The notes below the pieces were generated by a model that saw only the letters and a program-made list of their open reading frames with translations, did not search any database and was not told where the DNA came from. A DNA stretch of 5,588 bases from Eutrophocola sp964601805 (GTDB lineage Bacteria; Pseudomonadota; Gammaproteobacteria; Pseudomonadales; Pseudohongiellaceae), in assembly GCA_964601805.1 (NCBI GenBank), contig CAZROW010000114.1, forward strand, positions 1 through 5,588. Reading direction: 5' to 3'. How positions within the stretch are numbered: position 1 is the first letter of the stretch; the number at the start of each line of letters is the position of its first letter. Positions 1 through 5,433 of the stretch are shown here, one piece after another. The translations under genes were made by a program, and so were the position numbers.

Positions 1-379
1 CATTAATCATGCCTTGACAAGCATTCATAACGTCCATGCAAACAGCACTAGCACCCAATTTCTTCTGTATTACATGTGCAGTACTTGGTTCAATAAAATC
101 CTTTTCAATTCCACAATATATAATCAAATCTAAATGCTCTGGACTTAAATTAGCTCTTTCCAGCGCTATTATCGAAGCTTCGTATGCCAAATCTGAGGGT
201 AAAGTACCTGCAACTGCCATACGACGTTCTGTAATACCTACTTTACGGTCAACCCAGGTATGAGGAATACCAAAACGTTTCTCAGCGTTAATTTCTTCCA
301 TCAGGCTCACTGAGCTAACCCGTTGTTCAGGTAAAAATACCCCTAAGCCTGCAATTTCGGTATTTCCATTTACGACCAT
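1..379 (-). CDS. Ketoacyl synthase III (FabH/OleA-like), N-terminal part, runs off the left edge
   Basis: The first 126 codons of a thiolase-fold condensing enzyme are visible; FabH-type proteins are usually about 320-370 aa, so nearly two thirds lie outside. The ATG at 379 is preceded by AGGAG (390-394) ten bases away, a convincing start. Family marks seen: an N-terminal GLGVFLPE strand (residues 11-18), WVDRKVGITERR (42-53, equivalent to the FabH W-I-x-x-R-T-G-I-x-x-R segment), LDLIIYCG (83-90), IEPSTAHVIQKKLGA (96-110), and DVMNACQG (116-123) with the presumed acyl-accepting cysteine at 121. The catalytic His and Asn are off the window. Family members join acyl thioesters by Claisen condensation in the cytoplasm. 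The Asn before Ala-Cys and the EPS segment recall OleA and secondary-metabolism ketosynthases more than housekeeping FabH (AACSGF or ACAGF), so the substrate is left open. Codons are AT-rich (TTA, ATT, AAA), unlike the genes to the right, which suggests transfer. Confidence 0.88.
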   Translation of the reverse strand, partial: MVVNGNTEIAGLGVFLPEQRVSSVSLMEEINAEKRFGIPHTWVDRKVGITERRMAVAGTLPSDLAYEASIIALERANLSPEHLDLIIYCGIEKDFIEPSTAHVIQKKLGASAVCMDVMNACQGMIN

Positions 380-426
380 TGTCCAACTACTCCTAGTACA
401 GGTAGGTATTGCAACTTAATGAAAAT

Positions 427-457
427 ATTATAAAAAAATAAAATTTCAAATTTGCAA
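427..457 (-). promoter_or_regulatory. Possible sigma70 promoter for the ketosynthase gene
   Basis: On the minus strand a perfect TATAAT (-10) occupies 432-427. A TTGCAA resembling a -35 box lies at 457-452 with a long 19-bp spacer. Transcription would start near 420, giving a leader of about 40 nt that includes the AGGAG site at 390-394. The region is so AT-rich that chance matches are likely; the -10 is more credible than the -35. Confidence 0.4.
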
Positions 458-499
458 TGGTCATATATTAGCCTTTTTTAGCATTGCAAAAAAGAAATT
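442..499. repeat. Imperfect 18-bp inverted repeat upstream of the ketosynthase gene
   Basis: Arms at 442-459 and 482-499 are complementary at 15 of 18 positions. This includes a perfect inner 9-bp block, TTTGCAATG (451-459) with CATTGCAAA (482-490). The 22-bp centre is AT-rich. The left arm overlaps the proposed -35 of the ketosynthase promoter, so an operator is possible. There is no GC-rich stem or U-tract that would make it a standard terminator. Confidence 0.55.
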
Positions 500-503
500 C
501 AAT

Positions 504-612
504 TTTTAACAGTCCATTGTTTGACCAATGCTGACGGTATTGCTATTTCTTGTCCACGATTTAAATGTAATCAGAAGATTTTCAGGTGATTAAGAGGCTG
601 TTTTAACAGTCC
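504..612. repeat. Perfect 12-bp direct repeat TTTTAACAGTCC
   Basis: TTTTAACAGTCC occurs at 504-515 and again at 601-612, 97 bp apart in the same orientation. The second copy sits at the change from AT-rich to GC-rich DNA. The interval could be a small duplication or insertion scar, or the copies could be binding sites. Twelve exact bases this close are unlikely by chance, though the AT bias makes it less so. Confidence 0.6.
521..549 (+). promoter_or_regulatory. Weak candidate promoter toward the small ORF
   Basis: TTGACC (521-526) matches five of six -35 bases. After 17 bp comes TATTTC (544-549), a poor -10 but preceded by the extended TGC (541-543). A short inverted repeat CATTG/CAATG (515-519, 526-530) overlaps the -35 and could be an operator. 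It would give a leader of about 120 nt before the ORF at 679. This is a candidate only. Confidence 0.25.
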
Positions 613-678
613 TGGCCTGCCCGAAAAAGTCAGTGAATCGGGAATATCTTCGACATACAACACATCGGGATAAAAGCC

Positions 679-858
679 ATGCTGGATAATGGATCATCTG
701 ACTTGAAAATTACCCTGGAAATCAACCAGGAAACCAACCTGGACGAGTTGATGGCCCATTTGTGCCTGATGCAGGGCAGCATGCCTGCACAGCTGGATGA
801 GAAAGACGGCCTGCTGCCGGATTTCACGATTCACGAGGGTGAGCTGGAGCCGGCCTGA
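679..858 (+). CDS. Small acidic hypothetical protein, 59 aa
   Basis: Not recognised as a known family. The ORF runs from ATG 679 to TGA 858 and has codon choices like the GC-rich genes downstream (ACC CTG GAA ATC AAC CAG), which argues it is read on this strand; the minus-strand ORFs over the same bases look like shadows. A weak Shine-Dalgarno, GGGA (667-670), lies eight bases before the ATG; the same frame has a TGA at 634-636. The product is acidic (many Asp/Glu), soluble, with one Cys and no membrane segment or signal peptide; residues about 8-32 could form a strand followed by a helix. It converges on the dUTPase gene, whose stop is at 937. It could also be the tail of a decayed longer gene. 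Confidence 0.5.
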   Translation: MLDNGSSDLKITLEINQETNLDELMAHLCLMQGSMPAQLDEKDGLLPDFTIHEGELEPA

Positions 859-936
859 GTCGGGCTGTACAGCAAGCAGTGTAAGATATGCCGGGCAATC
901 CGGTATGGAGTGCGGCCCAAGCGGGCGCAAGCATGA

Positions 937-1593
937 TCAGGTATCTCTCTGGTACCTGTCTTTCAACGATTCATAGAGATGGTGCTGGAAGTCGGCGTGT
1001 TCGGTATCCAGTGATCCCATGACTTCTACCAGGTGTTCGTTGTCTTCCCGGCCATCCCAGATTTTCCGGTAGGTACCTTCCTTGTAGCCATTGTCCTGGC
1101 GAAAGAAATTCAGCACGTTTTTGCCGACGTACTGGCAAAACAGGTCGTTCCAGTCCATTTTGCAGTCTGCCAGCAGGCCCTCGAACAGCGGGATACTGAT
1201 GCGTTGGGCGCAGGCCAGGCCAATGGTCAGCTCCAGTTTTTCCAGCAGCTCCAGTTTATTGGCGGCGTAGGTTTTACCATCAAATTCAATGGTGTTGCCG
1301 GTCTCCTGCAACGCCAGTAACTGCGCCAGGGCCTTGTCTTCATCCCCTTTGGTGTCCAGCAGGATGTGGGACAGGGTGAAATGCCAGATATCCACCAGTT
1401 CCATCTGTAGCTGCTCCAGGTCGCATTCCTGTTTTTTCCACCATTTCCAGCCGTGGTGCTCCATGGCTTCGGCACCTTCCACCACAACCGCCCTCAGGTA
1501 GGGGTAACCGGCTTCCACCCACTGGGGATTGACCTTGGCATTCATCCTGGCCTGGAGAGCTAACATGACCTGTGCCTGGGATTGTTTGAGCAT
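937..1593 (-). CDS. Dimeric (all-alpha NTP-PPase) dUTP diphosphatase
   Basis: Hydrolyses dUTP to dUMP and pyrophosphate with Mg2+, keeping uracil out of DNA and feeding dTMP synthesis; cytoplasmic. With the ATG at 1593 the product is 218 aa, a normal size for this MazG-related family (unrelated to trimeric Dut). Visible marks: MLALQARMNAKVNP (10-23), typical of the N-terminus; VEGAEAMEHHGWKWWKK (38-54) with metal-binding Glu39 and Glu42; MELVDIWHF (64-72) with Glu65 and Asp68; and the C-terminal signature GKNVLNFFRQDNGYKEG (157-173) followed by Y175, K177, W179 and GREDN (181-185). The chosen ATG is six bases from the N run, so any ribosome binding site would be hidden; an alternative Met is residue 10. 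The frame stays open into the Ns toward the next gene, but the domain is already complete here. It is probably co-transcribed with the upstream membrane-protein gene. Confidence 0.9.
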   Translation of the reverse strand: MLKQSQAQVMLALQARMNAKVNPQWVEAGYPYLRAVVVEGAEAMEHHGWKWWKKQECDLEQLQMELVDIWHFTLSHILLDTKGDEDKALAQLLALQETGNTIEFDGKTYAANKLELLEKLELTIGLACAQRISIPLFEGLLADCKMDWNDLFCQYVGKNVLNFFRQDNGYKEGTYRKIWDGREDNEHLVEVMGSLDTEHADFQHHLYESLKDRYQRDT

Positions 1594-1599
1594 AGTGGG

Positions 1600-1699
1600 N
1601 NNNNNNNNNNNNNNNNNNNNNNNNNNNNNNNNNNNNNNNNNNNNNNNNNNNNNNNNNNNNNNNNNNNNNNNNNNNNNNNNNNNNNNNNNNNNNNNNNNN
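1600..1699. other. Assembly gap (100 Ns)
   Basis: Exactly 100 Ns, the customary placeholder for a scaffold gap of unknown length. It hides the 3' end of the upstream gene and probably the ribosome binding site of the dUTPase gene. The true distance and reading-frame relation across it are unknown. Confidence 0.97.
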
Positions 1700-2082
1700 A
1701 TGTCCTTCAGGGCGGATTCGGGTTCCTGTTCCGAGGTTTTCAGCTGGCTGCGCAGGGTAATCATGGTCTGGCGAAAGGCGAGCATTTTCGGGTATTGCCT
1801 GCTGCACAGGCTCAATGCTTCCTGGAACTGCCCGGCATCACGCAGGCTTTTCACCTCGTCGCGCCAGGAACCGGCTGATGTGTGTGCCGGTGAGAGTTCC
1901 TGGGCCACCTGCAGGCCGGCGTTGGCAGGCTGCTGGTCCGGTATGTCGGCATCAGGCAGGGGAGGCAGGGGCGCACCCTGGTCGGCATCCTCGCGGGATT
2001 TGCGCTGCTGGGTGGTATGCAGCCACCAGGTCAGGACTGCCATCAGGCTTGCGCAAAGAATCAGGGCTATCAGTAACTGCAT
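1700..2082 (-). CDS. Membrane-anchored hypothetical protein with TPR-like helices, 3' end lost in gap
   Basis: Not recognised as a named family. From ATG 2082, 127 residues are visible before the N run. Residues 2-21 form one hydrophobic segment (ending VLTWWL), followed by basic residues (QQRKSR, 25-30), so an N-terminal anchor is likely. Residues 31-70 are an Asp/Pro/Ala/Gln-rich, probably disordered linker. Residues 72-115 look helical, with a TPR-like pattern in DAGQFQEALSLCSRQYP (82-98). An in-frame TTG at 2094 would add four residues, but it lies only about 12 bases from the predicted transcription start, and neither start has a strong Shine-Dalgarno; I chose the ATG. It is first in a likely two-gene unit with the dUTPase. 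If the frame truly continued, the product would be a membrane-tethered dUTPase, which I consider less likely. Confidence 0.65.
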
Positions 2083-2097
2083 GGCATAACACAATGG

Positions 2098-2153
2098 TCT
2101 TGAGGGGAAATGATTCTATCAAGGGCGACCATGGGGGTCGAGAATCTTGAGGG
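2098..2153. repeat. Direct and nested inverted repeats around the leftward promoter
   Basis: TCTTGAGGG occurs twice in direct orientation (2098-2106 and 2145-2153), flanking the -10/-35 pair. Between them, inverted arms GATTCT (2112-2117) with AGAATC (2141-2146) and CGACC (2126-2130) with GGTCG (2136-2140) are nested over the promoter. The arrangement would suit a repressor or activator, but no known operator is recognised. Confidence 0.45.
2113..2141 (-). promoter_or_regulatory. Sigma70-like promoter for the membrane protein-dUTPase unit
   Basis: On the minus strand TCGACC (2141-2136, four of six -35 bases) and TAGAAT (2118-2113, five of six -10 bases) are 17 bp apart. Transcription would begin near 2106, about 24 nt before the ATG at 2082. 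This favours that ATG over the TTG at 2094. Confidence 0.5.
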
Positions 2154-2240
2154 CAGGGTGAGTGGGCCGGCACGGGGAGGGCTGTTTGCCTTTTTCTTTG
2201 TTCCGGGAGGGTATTTCATGCCCATGGAAAGGGGGTTTTT

Positions 2241-2249
2241 TGCTATACT
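2241..2249 (+). promoter_or_regulatory. Extended -10 promoter for yadG-yadH-queF-ydjA
   Basis: TGCTATACT gives an extended TG-n element plus TATACT (2244-2249, five of six). It is followed by a GC-rich discriminator (GCGCCGC), a feature often seen at stringently controlled promoters. No good -35 lies 16-18 bp upstream, which an extended -10 can tolerate. The start would be near 2256, leaving a leader of about 28 nt before the yadG ATG at 2284. Confidence 0.55.
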
Positions 2250-2283
2250 GCGCCGCTGTTTCTGGCAGTAGCATCGAGTCCGC

Positions 2284-3207
2284 ATGACATCCGCAATAAC
2301 CATCAAAGACCTCTACAAGACCTACGATAACGGCTTCCAGGCCCTCAAGGGCATCAGCCTGGATGTGCAGGAAGGTGATTTTTTCGCCTTGCTGGGCGCC
2401 AATGGCGCCGGCAAATCCACCACCATCGGCGTGTTGTCCACCCTGGTACGCAAGACCAGCGGCACCGTGCAGGTCTTTGGCAAGAATGTGGATGCCAACA
2501 GCTATGAAACCAAGCTGAACCTGGGCGTTGTGCCCCAGGAAGTGAACTTCAATCACTTCGAGAAAGTCTTCGATATCGTCGTCACCCAGGGCGGTTATTA
2601 CGGCATGCCGGTCAAGCTGGCCAAGGAACGGGCGGAAAAATACCTGCGCCAGCTGGGTTTGTGGGACAAGCACGACCAGCAGGCCCGCAACCTGTCCGGT
2701 GGTATGAAACGCCGCCTGCTGATTGCCCGCGCGCTGGTGCATGAACCCCGGCTGTTATTGCTCGATGAGCCGACCGCCGGTGTGGATATCGAGCTGCGCC
2801 GTTCCACGTGGGACTTCCTGCAGCAGATCAACCGCTCGGGGACCACTATCGTGCTGACCACGCACTACCTGGAAGAGGCTGAATCACTGTGCCGCAATAT
2901 CGCCATGATCGACGGTGGCGTGATCGTGGAAAACACCAGCATGAAATCGCTCTTGCGCAAACTGCAGCAGGAACATTTCCTGCTGGACATGCGCGAAGAG
3001 CTCGCCAAGGCACCCTCGCTGAATGGCTTTGCCTGTGAACTCATGGATCCGTCGACCCTGGAAGTCATCCTGGAAAGCCACCAGGATCTCAATGACGTGT
3101 TTACCGAACTCAAAGCCCTGAACATCCAGGTAAAAAGCATGCGTAATAAATCCAACCGCCTCGAGCAACTGTTTATATCGCTGCTGCAGAAACCGGAGCA
3201 GTCCTAA
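2284..3207 (+). CDS. yadG: ABC transporter ATP-binding protein, YadG family
   Basis: The ATPase subunit of an ABC-2 type exporter, acting on the inner face of the cytoplasmic membrane with YadH; its substrate is not established in E. coli either. At 307 aa it is close to E. coli YadG (308) and similar along its whole length. All nucleotide-binding motifs are intact: Walker A GANGAGKST (38-46, Ala where Pro is usual), Q-loop Gln85 in VPQE, signature LSGGM (137-141), Walker B LLLLDEP (157-163), D-loop AGVD (165-168) and switch His194 in LTTH. The stretch LLLLDEPTAGVDIELRRS is typical of the YadG branch. A C-terminal part of about 80 residues after the ATPase fold ends with MRNKSNRLEQLFISLL (286-301), also as in YadG. 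The Shine-Dalgarno is weak (GAG at 2276-2278). The stop TAA shares its last base with the yadH ATG, so the two are translationally coupled. Confidence 0.95.
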   Translation: MTSAITIKDLYKTYDNGFQALKGISLDVQEGDFFALLGANGAGKSTTIGVLSTLVRKTSGTVQVFGKNVDANSYETKLNLGVVPQEVNFNHFEKVFDIVVTQGGYYGMPVKLAKERAEKYLRQLGLWDKHDQQARNLSGGMKRRLLIARALVHEPRLLLLDEPTAGVDIELRRSTWDFLQQINRSGTTIVLTTHYLEEAESLCRNIAMIDGGVIVENTSMKSLLRKLQQEHFLLDMREELAKAPSLNGFACELMDPSTLEVILESHQDLNDVFTELKALNIQVKSMRNKSNRLEQLFISLLQKPEQS

Positions 3208-3989
3208 TGAGCAACATGACCCTGAATTACCGCATGACGGCCTTCAATACCATCGTCTGGAAAGAGGTCCGGCGCTGGTTGCGCATCTGGGTGCAGACCC
3301 TGGTGCCGCCGGTGATCACCATTTCCCTGTACTTCGTGATTTTCGGCAACCTCATCGGCAGCCGCATCGGCGAGATGGGCGGGTATTCCTACATGGAATT
3401 TATCGTGCCCGGGCTGATCATGATGGCGGTGATCAACAACTCCTACGCCAACGTGGTGTCGTCCTTTTTCAGCCAGAAGTACCAGCGCAGTATTGAAGAG
3501 CTGCTGGTCTCGCCGGTACCCAACTACGTCATCCTGTCCGGTTTTGTGATCGGTGGCGTGGGCAGGGGGCTGGCCATCGGCTTTATCGCCACGCTGGTGT
3601 CGCTGTTTTTCAGCGGGCTGCATATGCACAACCTGTTTATCACCATCATGGTGGTGCTCATGTCCTCGATCGTGTTTGCCCTGGGCGGCTTTATCAACGC
3701 CATCTTTGCCAACAAGTTCGATGACATCACCATCATTCCCACGTTTGTGCTCACACCGCTGATCTACCTCGGAGGCGTGTTCTATTCCGTGCAGTTGCTG
3801 CCGGATTTCTGGCGCGGTGTGTCCCAGCTCAACCCGATTTTTTACATGATCAATGCCTTTCGCTACGGCATCCTGGGAGTGTCCGATGTGAACGTGTGGT
3901 TCGCGTTTTTCATGCTGCTGGTGTTCATGGTCGTGCTGTTTGCATTCTCCCTGTTCCTGCTGCACCGCGGTAAGGGGCTCAGACACTAA
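3207..3989 (+). CDS. yadH: ABC-2 type permease, YadH family
   Basis: The membrane subunit of the exporter formed with YadG. It has 260 aa (E. coli YadH 256) and is similar throughout. Expected membrane segments are at about residues 30-50, 64-86, 108-136, 142-165, 176-196 and 231-252, the usual six of ABC-2 permeases. Conserved family blocks include RIWVQTLVPPVIT (26-38), IFGNLIGSRIGEM (45-57), FIVPGLIMM (65-73), SIEELLVSPVP (95-105), FDDITIIPTFVLTPLIYLGG (171-190) and LNPIFYMINAFRYG (208-221). The ATG overlaps the yadG stop by one base, with GGAG (3195-3198) eight bases upstream; Met4 is a less likely start. A 260-codon minus-strand ORF covers the gene exactly but is His/Asp/Gln-rich nonsense caused by the codon pattern. 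The permease does not reveal its cargo; such pairs move drugs, lipids or glycans. Confidence 0.95.
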   Translation: MSNMTLNYRMTAFNTIVWKEVRRWLRIWVQTLVPPVITISLYFVIFGNLIGSRIGEMGGYSYMEFIVPGLIMMAVINNSYANVVSSFFSQKYQRSIEELLVSPVPNYVILSGFVIGGVGRGLAIGFIATLVSLFFSGLHMHNLFITIMVVLMSSIVFALGGFINAIFANKFDDITIIPTFVLTPLIYLGGVFYSVQLLPDFWRGVSQLNPIFYMINAFRYGILGVSDVNVWFAFFMLLVFMVVLFAFSLFLLHRGKGLRH

Positions 3990-3995
3990 GCGCCC

Positions 3996-4832
3996 ATGTC
4001 ATCCCAGCCACACAATCCTCTCGGCCAGCCCACGGATTATCCGCAGCATTACCAGCCGGAATTGCTGGTCAGTATTCCCCGCGCTGAAAACAGGTCTCAC
4101 CTTGGACTGGAAGCCGATGCCCTGCCTTTCCAGGGCGCCGACATCTGGAATGCCTTTGAAGTATCTGCCCTGGATACCCGGGGCAAGCCCCTGTCTTTCT
4201 GTGGCCGGCTGGTGTTTCCCGCCGAATCCGAAAACCTGGTGGAGTCCAAGTCGCTCAAGTTGTACCTGAATTCCCTGAACCAGGAAAAAGTGGCAAGCCG
4301 CGAACAGTTGATGGCCACGTTAGCCAAAGACCTGTCTGTGGCAGCAGGCAGCCAGGTTGAAGTCAGCCTGATTTACCCCCACGAGATGCCCATGCCCGAA
4401 ATGCCGGCAGGGCAGTGCCTGGATGAACTGGCGATACAGACGGATGTTTACGAGGTCTCCCCTGAGTTGTTGCAGCCGGATAATGACGCGCTGTTTGAGG
4501 AGGTGACCGAAGAGGTCCTGTTTACCAACCTGTTTCGCTCCAACTGCCCCATCACGAACCAGCCGGACTGGGCGACAGTCACCGTGTGTTACAGGGGGCG
4601 GAAAATACCGGGTGAGGCCCTGCTGAAATATCTGGTTTCCTACCGCCAGCACAATGACTATCATGAAAACTGTGTCGAGCGGATATTCTGCGACCTGATG
4701 GCCGCTTTCAGTCCCCAGGGCCTCACGGTAGAAGCCAATTTCCTGCGCCGGGGCGGGCTGGACATCAACCCGGTAAGAACCACAGACTCTGGATTGAATT
4801 ACCTGGCGTATCCCCGTTACATGCGCCAGTAG
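3996..4832 (+). CDS. queF: NADPH-dependent 7-cyano-7-deazaguanine reductase (long QueF)
   Basis: Reduces the nitrile of preQ0 to the amine of preQ1 using two NADPH, a late step in making queuosine for the tRNA wobble base; cytoplasmic. At 278 aa it is the long two-domain (tandem T-fold) form, as in E. coli (282 aa). The QueF motif ESKSLKLYLNS is at 83-93. The catalytic block SNCPITNQPDW (182-192) carries the nucleophile Cys184, which forms the thioimide with substrate, and the acid Asp191. HENCVERI (223-230) has the substrate-binding His223-Glu224 pair, and RRGGLDINPVR (251-261) is the conserved C-terminal segment. All key residues are present. It starts six bases after the yadH stop; the only purine-rich stretch, AAGGGG (3972-3977), is too far for a normal Shine-Dalgarno, so translation probably depends on coupling to yadH. 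Confidence 0.96.
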   Translation: MSSQPHNPLGQPTDYPQHYQPELLVSIPRAENRSHLGLEADALPFQGADIWNAFEVSALDTRGKPLSFCGRLVFPAESENLVESKSLKLYLNSLNQEKVASREQLMATLAKDLSVAAGSQVEVSLIYPHEMPMPEMPAGQCLDELAIQTDVYEVSPELLQPDNDALFEEVTEEVLFTNLFRSNCPITNQPDWATVTVCYRGRKIPGEALLKYLVSYRQHNDYHENCVERIFCDLMAAFSPQGLTVEANFLRRGGLDINPVRTTDSGLNYLAYPRYMRQ

Positions 4833-4894
4833 ACAAGGTCGATTACGAACACGAACATCAATACGAAGAACAGGAACACTTTTTTGGACGCCAT
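4817..4894 (-). CDS. Possible 25-aa hydrophobic peptide antisense to the queF-ydjA junction
   Basis: On the minus strand an ATG at 4894 opens a 25-codon frame ending in TAA (4819-4817). The peptide begins MASKK, continues with an unbroken run of 13 hydrophobic residues (6-18, VFLFFVLMFVFVI), then D-L-V-Y-W-R-M. That is the layout of a single-span small membrane protein. It covers the whole 51-nt spacer and overlaps the ends of both neighbours. No Shine-Dalgarno is seen, and the frame stays open upstream as a shadow of ydjA. It may be chance; unusual enough to list, not to trust. Confidence 0.25.
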   Translation of the reverse strand: MASKKVFLFFVLMFVFVIDLVYWRM

Positions 4895-5432
4895 CGAAGC
4901 ATTACAAAACCGTACCGCCTCACCCAGGCTGGTAGAGCCGGCTCCGTCAGAAGCCGAACTGGAAACCATTCTCAAGGCCGGCCTGCGTGCGCCCGATCAC
5001 GGCATGCTCAGGCCCTGGCGCTTTTTGCTGGTCAGGGGCGATGCCCGCAACAAGCTGGGCGAACTGTTTGTCGAAAAACGGGCGCCGGACACCGAAGAGC
5101 AGAAAAACAAGCTGCTCAATGCACCATTGCGTGCCCCCCTGGTCATTGTCTGCGTGGCAGAAATCCAGGATCACCCCAAGGTGCCACCGGTAGAGCAGAT
5201 TTGCGCCACCGCAGCCGCCGTGCAAAACATGTCCGTGGCCATCCATGCCCTGGGCTATTCCTCGATCTGGCGCACTGGCCCGGTGGCCTTTGATGATGGC
5301 ATCAAGGAATCCCTGGGTTTCACCCCCCGTGATGAAATCGTAGGATACCTCTATGTCGGCTCACCCACGTTTGCCGACAGGCCGGTCCCGGAGAACGCGA
5401 TTGCCGATTACGTGAAAGAGTGGGGCGCCTAA
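4884..5432 (+). CDS. ydjA: FMN-dependent NAD(P)H nitroreductase, YdjA family
   Basis: A small flavoenzyme of the nitroreductase superfamily, probably a homodimer with FMN at the subunit interface, passing electrons from NAD(P)H to nitro or other oxidised compounds in the cytoplasm; the physiological substrate is unknown. At 182 aa it is close to E. coli YdjA (183), a minimal family member. Matching features are MDAIEALQNR (1-10, with an FMN-phosphate-binding Arg), RAPDHG..RPWRF (35-47), NAPLRAPLVIVCVAE (79-93), the EQICATAAAVQNM helix (104-116), IWRTGP (128-133) and IVGYLYVG (152-159). The start is TTG 4884, with AGGA (4872-4875) eight bases upstream; the same frame has only the queF stop codon further up and no ATG at the right place. 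It lies 51 nt after queF, with no terminator between, so it should share the transcript. A terminator-like hairpin follows it. Confidence 0.92.
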   Translation: MDAIEALQNRTASPRLVEPAPSEAELETILKAGLRAPDHGMLRPWRFLLVRGDARNKLGELFVEKRAPDTEEQKNKLLNAPLRAPLVIVCVAEIQDHPKVPPVEQICATAAAVQNMSVAIHALGYSSIWRTGPVAFDDGIKESLGFTPRDEIVGYLYVGSPTFADRPVPENAIADYVKEWGA

Positions 5433-5433
5433 C

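Larger units (their letters stand above)
380..678. other. AT-rich intergenic region with composition change
   Basis: No gene is evident between the ketosynthase start and the small ORF at 679. From 380 to about 600 the sequence is strongly AT-rich; after about 610 it takes on the GC-rich character of the rest of the window. It holds the ketosynthase leader, several inverted repeats built on CATTG/CAATG (455-459, 482-486, 515-519, 526-530), a 12-bp direct repeat and a weak rightward promoter candidate. No tRNA, integrase fragment or transposase remnant was seen. Confidence 0.7.

Noticed and set aside
36..263. 75-codon plus-strand ORF at the left edge
   Set aside because: Antisense to the ketosynthase, whose motifs and ribosome binding site are convincing.
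864..873. Perfect 10-bp palindrome GCTGTACAGC between the small ORF and the dUTPase stop
   Set aside because: It resembles a LexA half-site pair but lacks the correct CTGT-N8-ACAG spacing, and it lies between convergent gene ends. Probably chance.
630..930. Two minus-strand ORFs of 65 and 78 codons over the small gene
   Set aside because: No ribosome binding site or family signal; the plus-strand frame has the codon usage of the genome.
938..958. CAGGTA/TACCTG inverted repeat as a terminator for the dUTPase gene
   Set aside because: It lies inside the end of the coding sequence, has a short stem and no T-tract after it on the minus strand.
1529..2089. Plus-strand ORFs running through the N gap
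   Set aside because: They are antisense to the dUTPase and membrane-protein genes, depend on the Ns being open, and resemble no protein family.
937..2094. A single 385-aa minus-strand protein starting at TTG 2094
   Set aside because: The frame crosses 100 Ns of unknown true length and joins a complete dUTPase to an unrelated membrane-anchored segment. The ATG at 2082 fits the predicted promoter better than the TTG.
2119..2742. 207-codon minus-strand ORF over the yadG start
   Set aside because: It overlaps the strongly supported ATPase domain and the promoter region, and shows no family motif.
3204..3986. 260-codon minus-strand ORF covering yadH
   Set aside because: The product is a His/Asp/Gln-rich sequence with no domain; it is the codon-pattern shadow of a clear ABC-2 permease.
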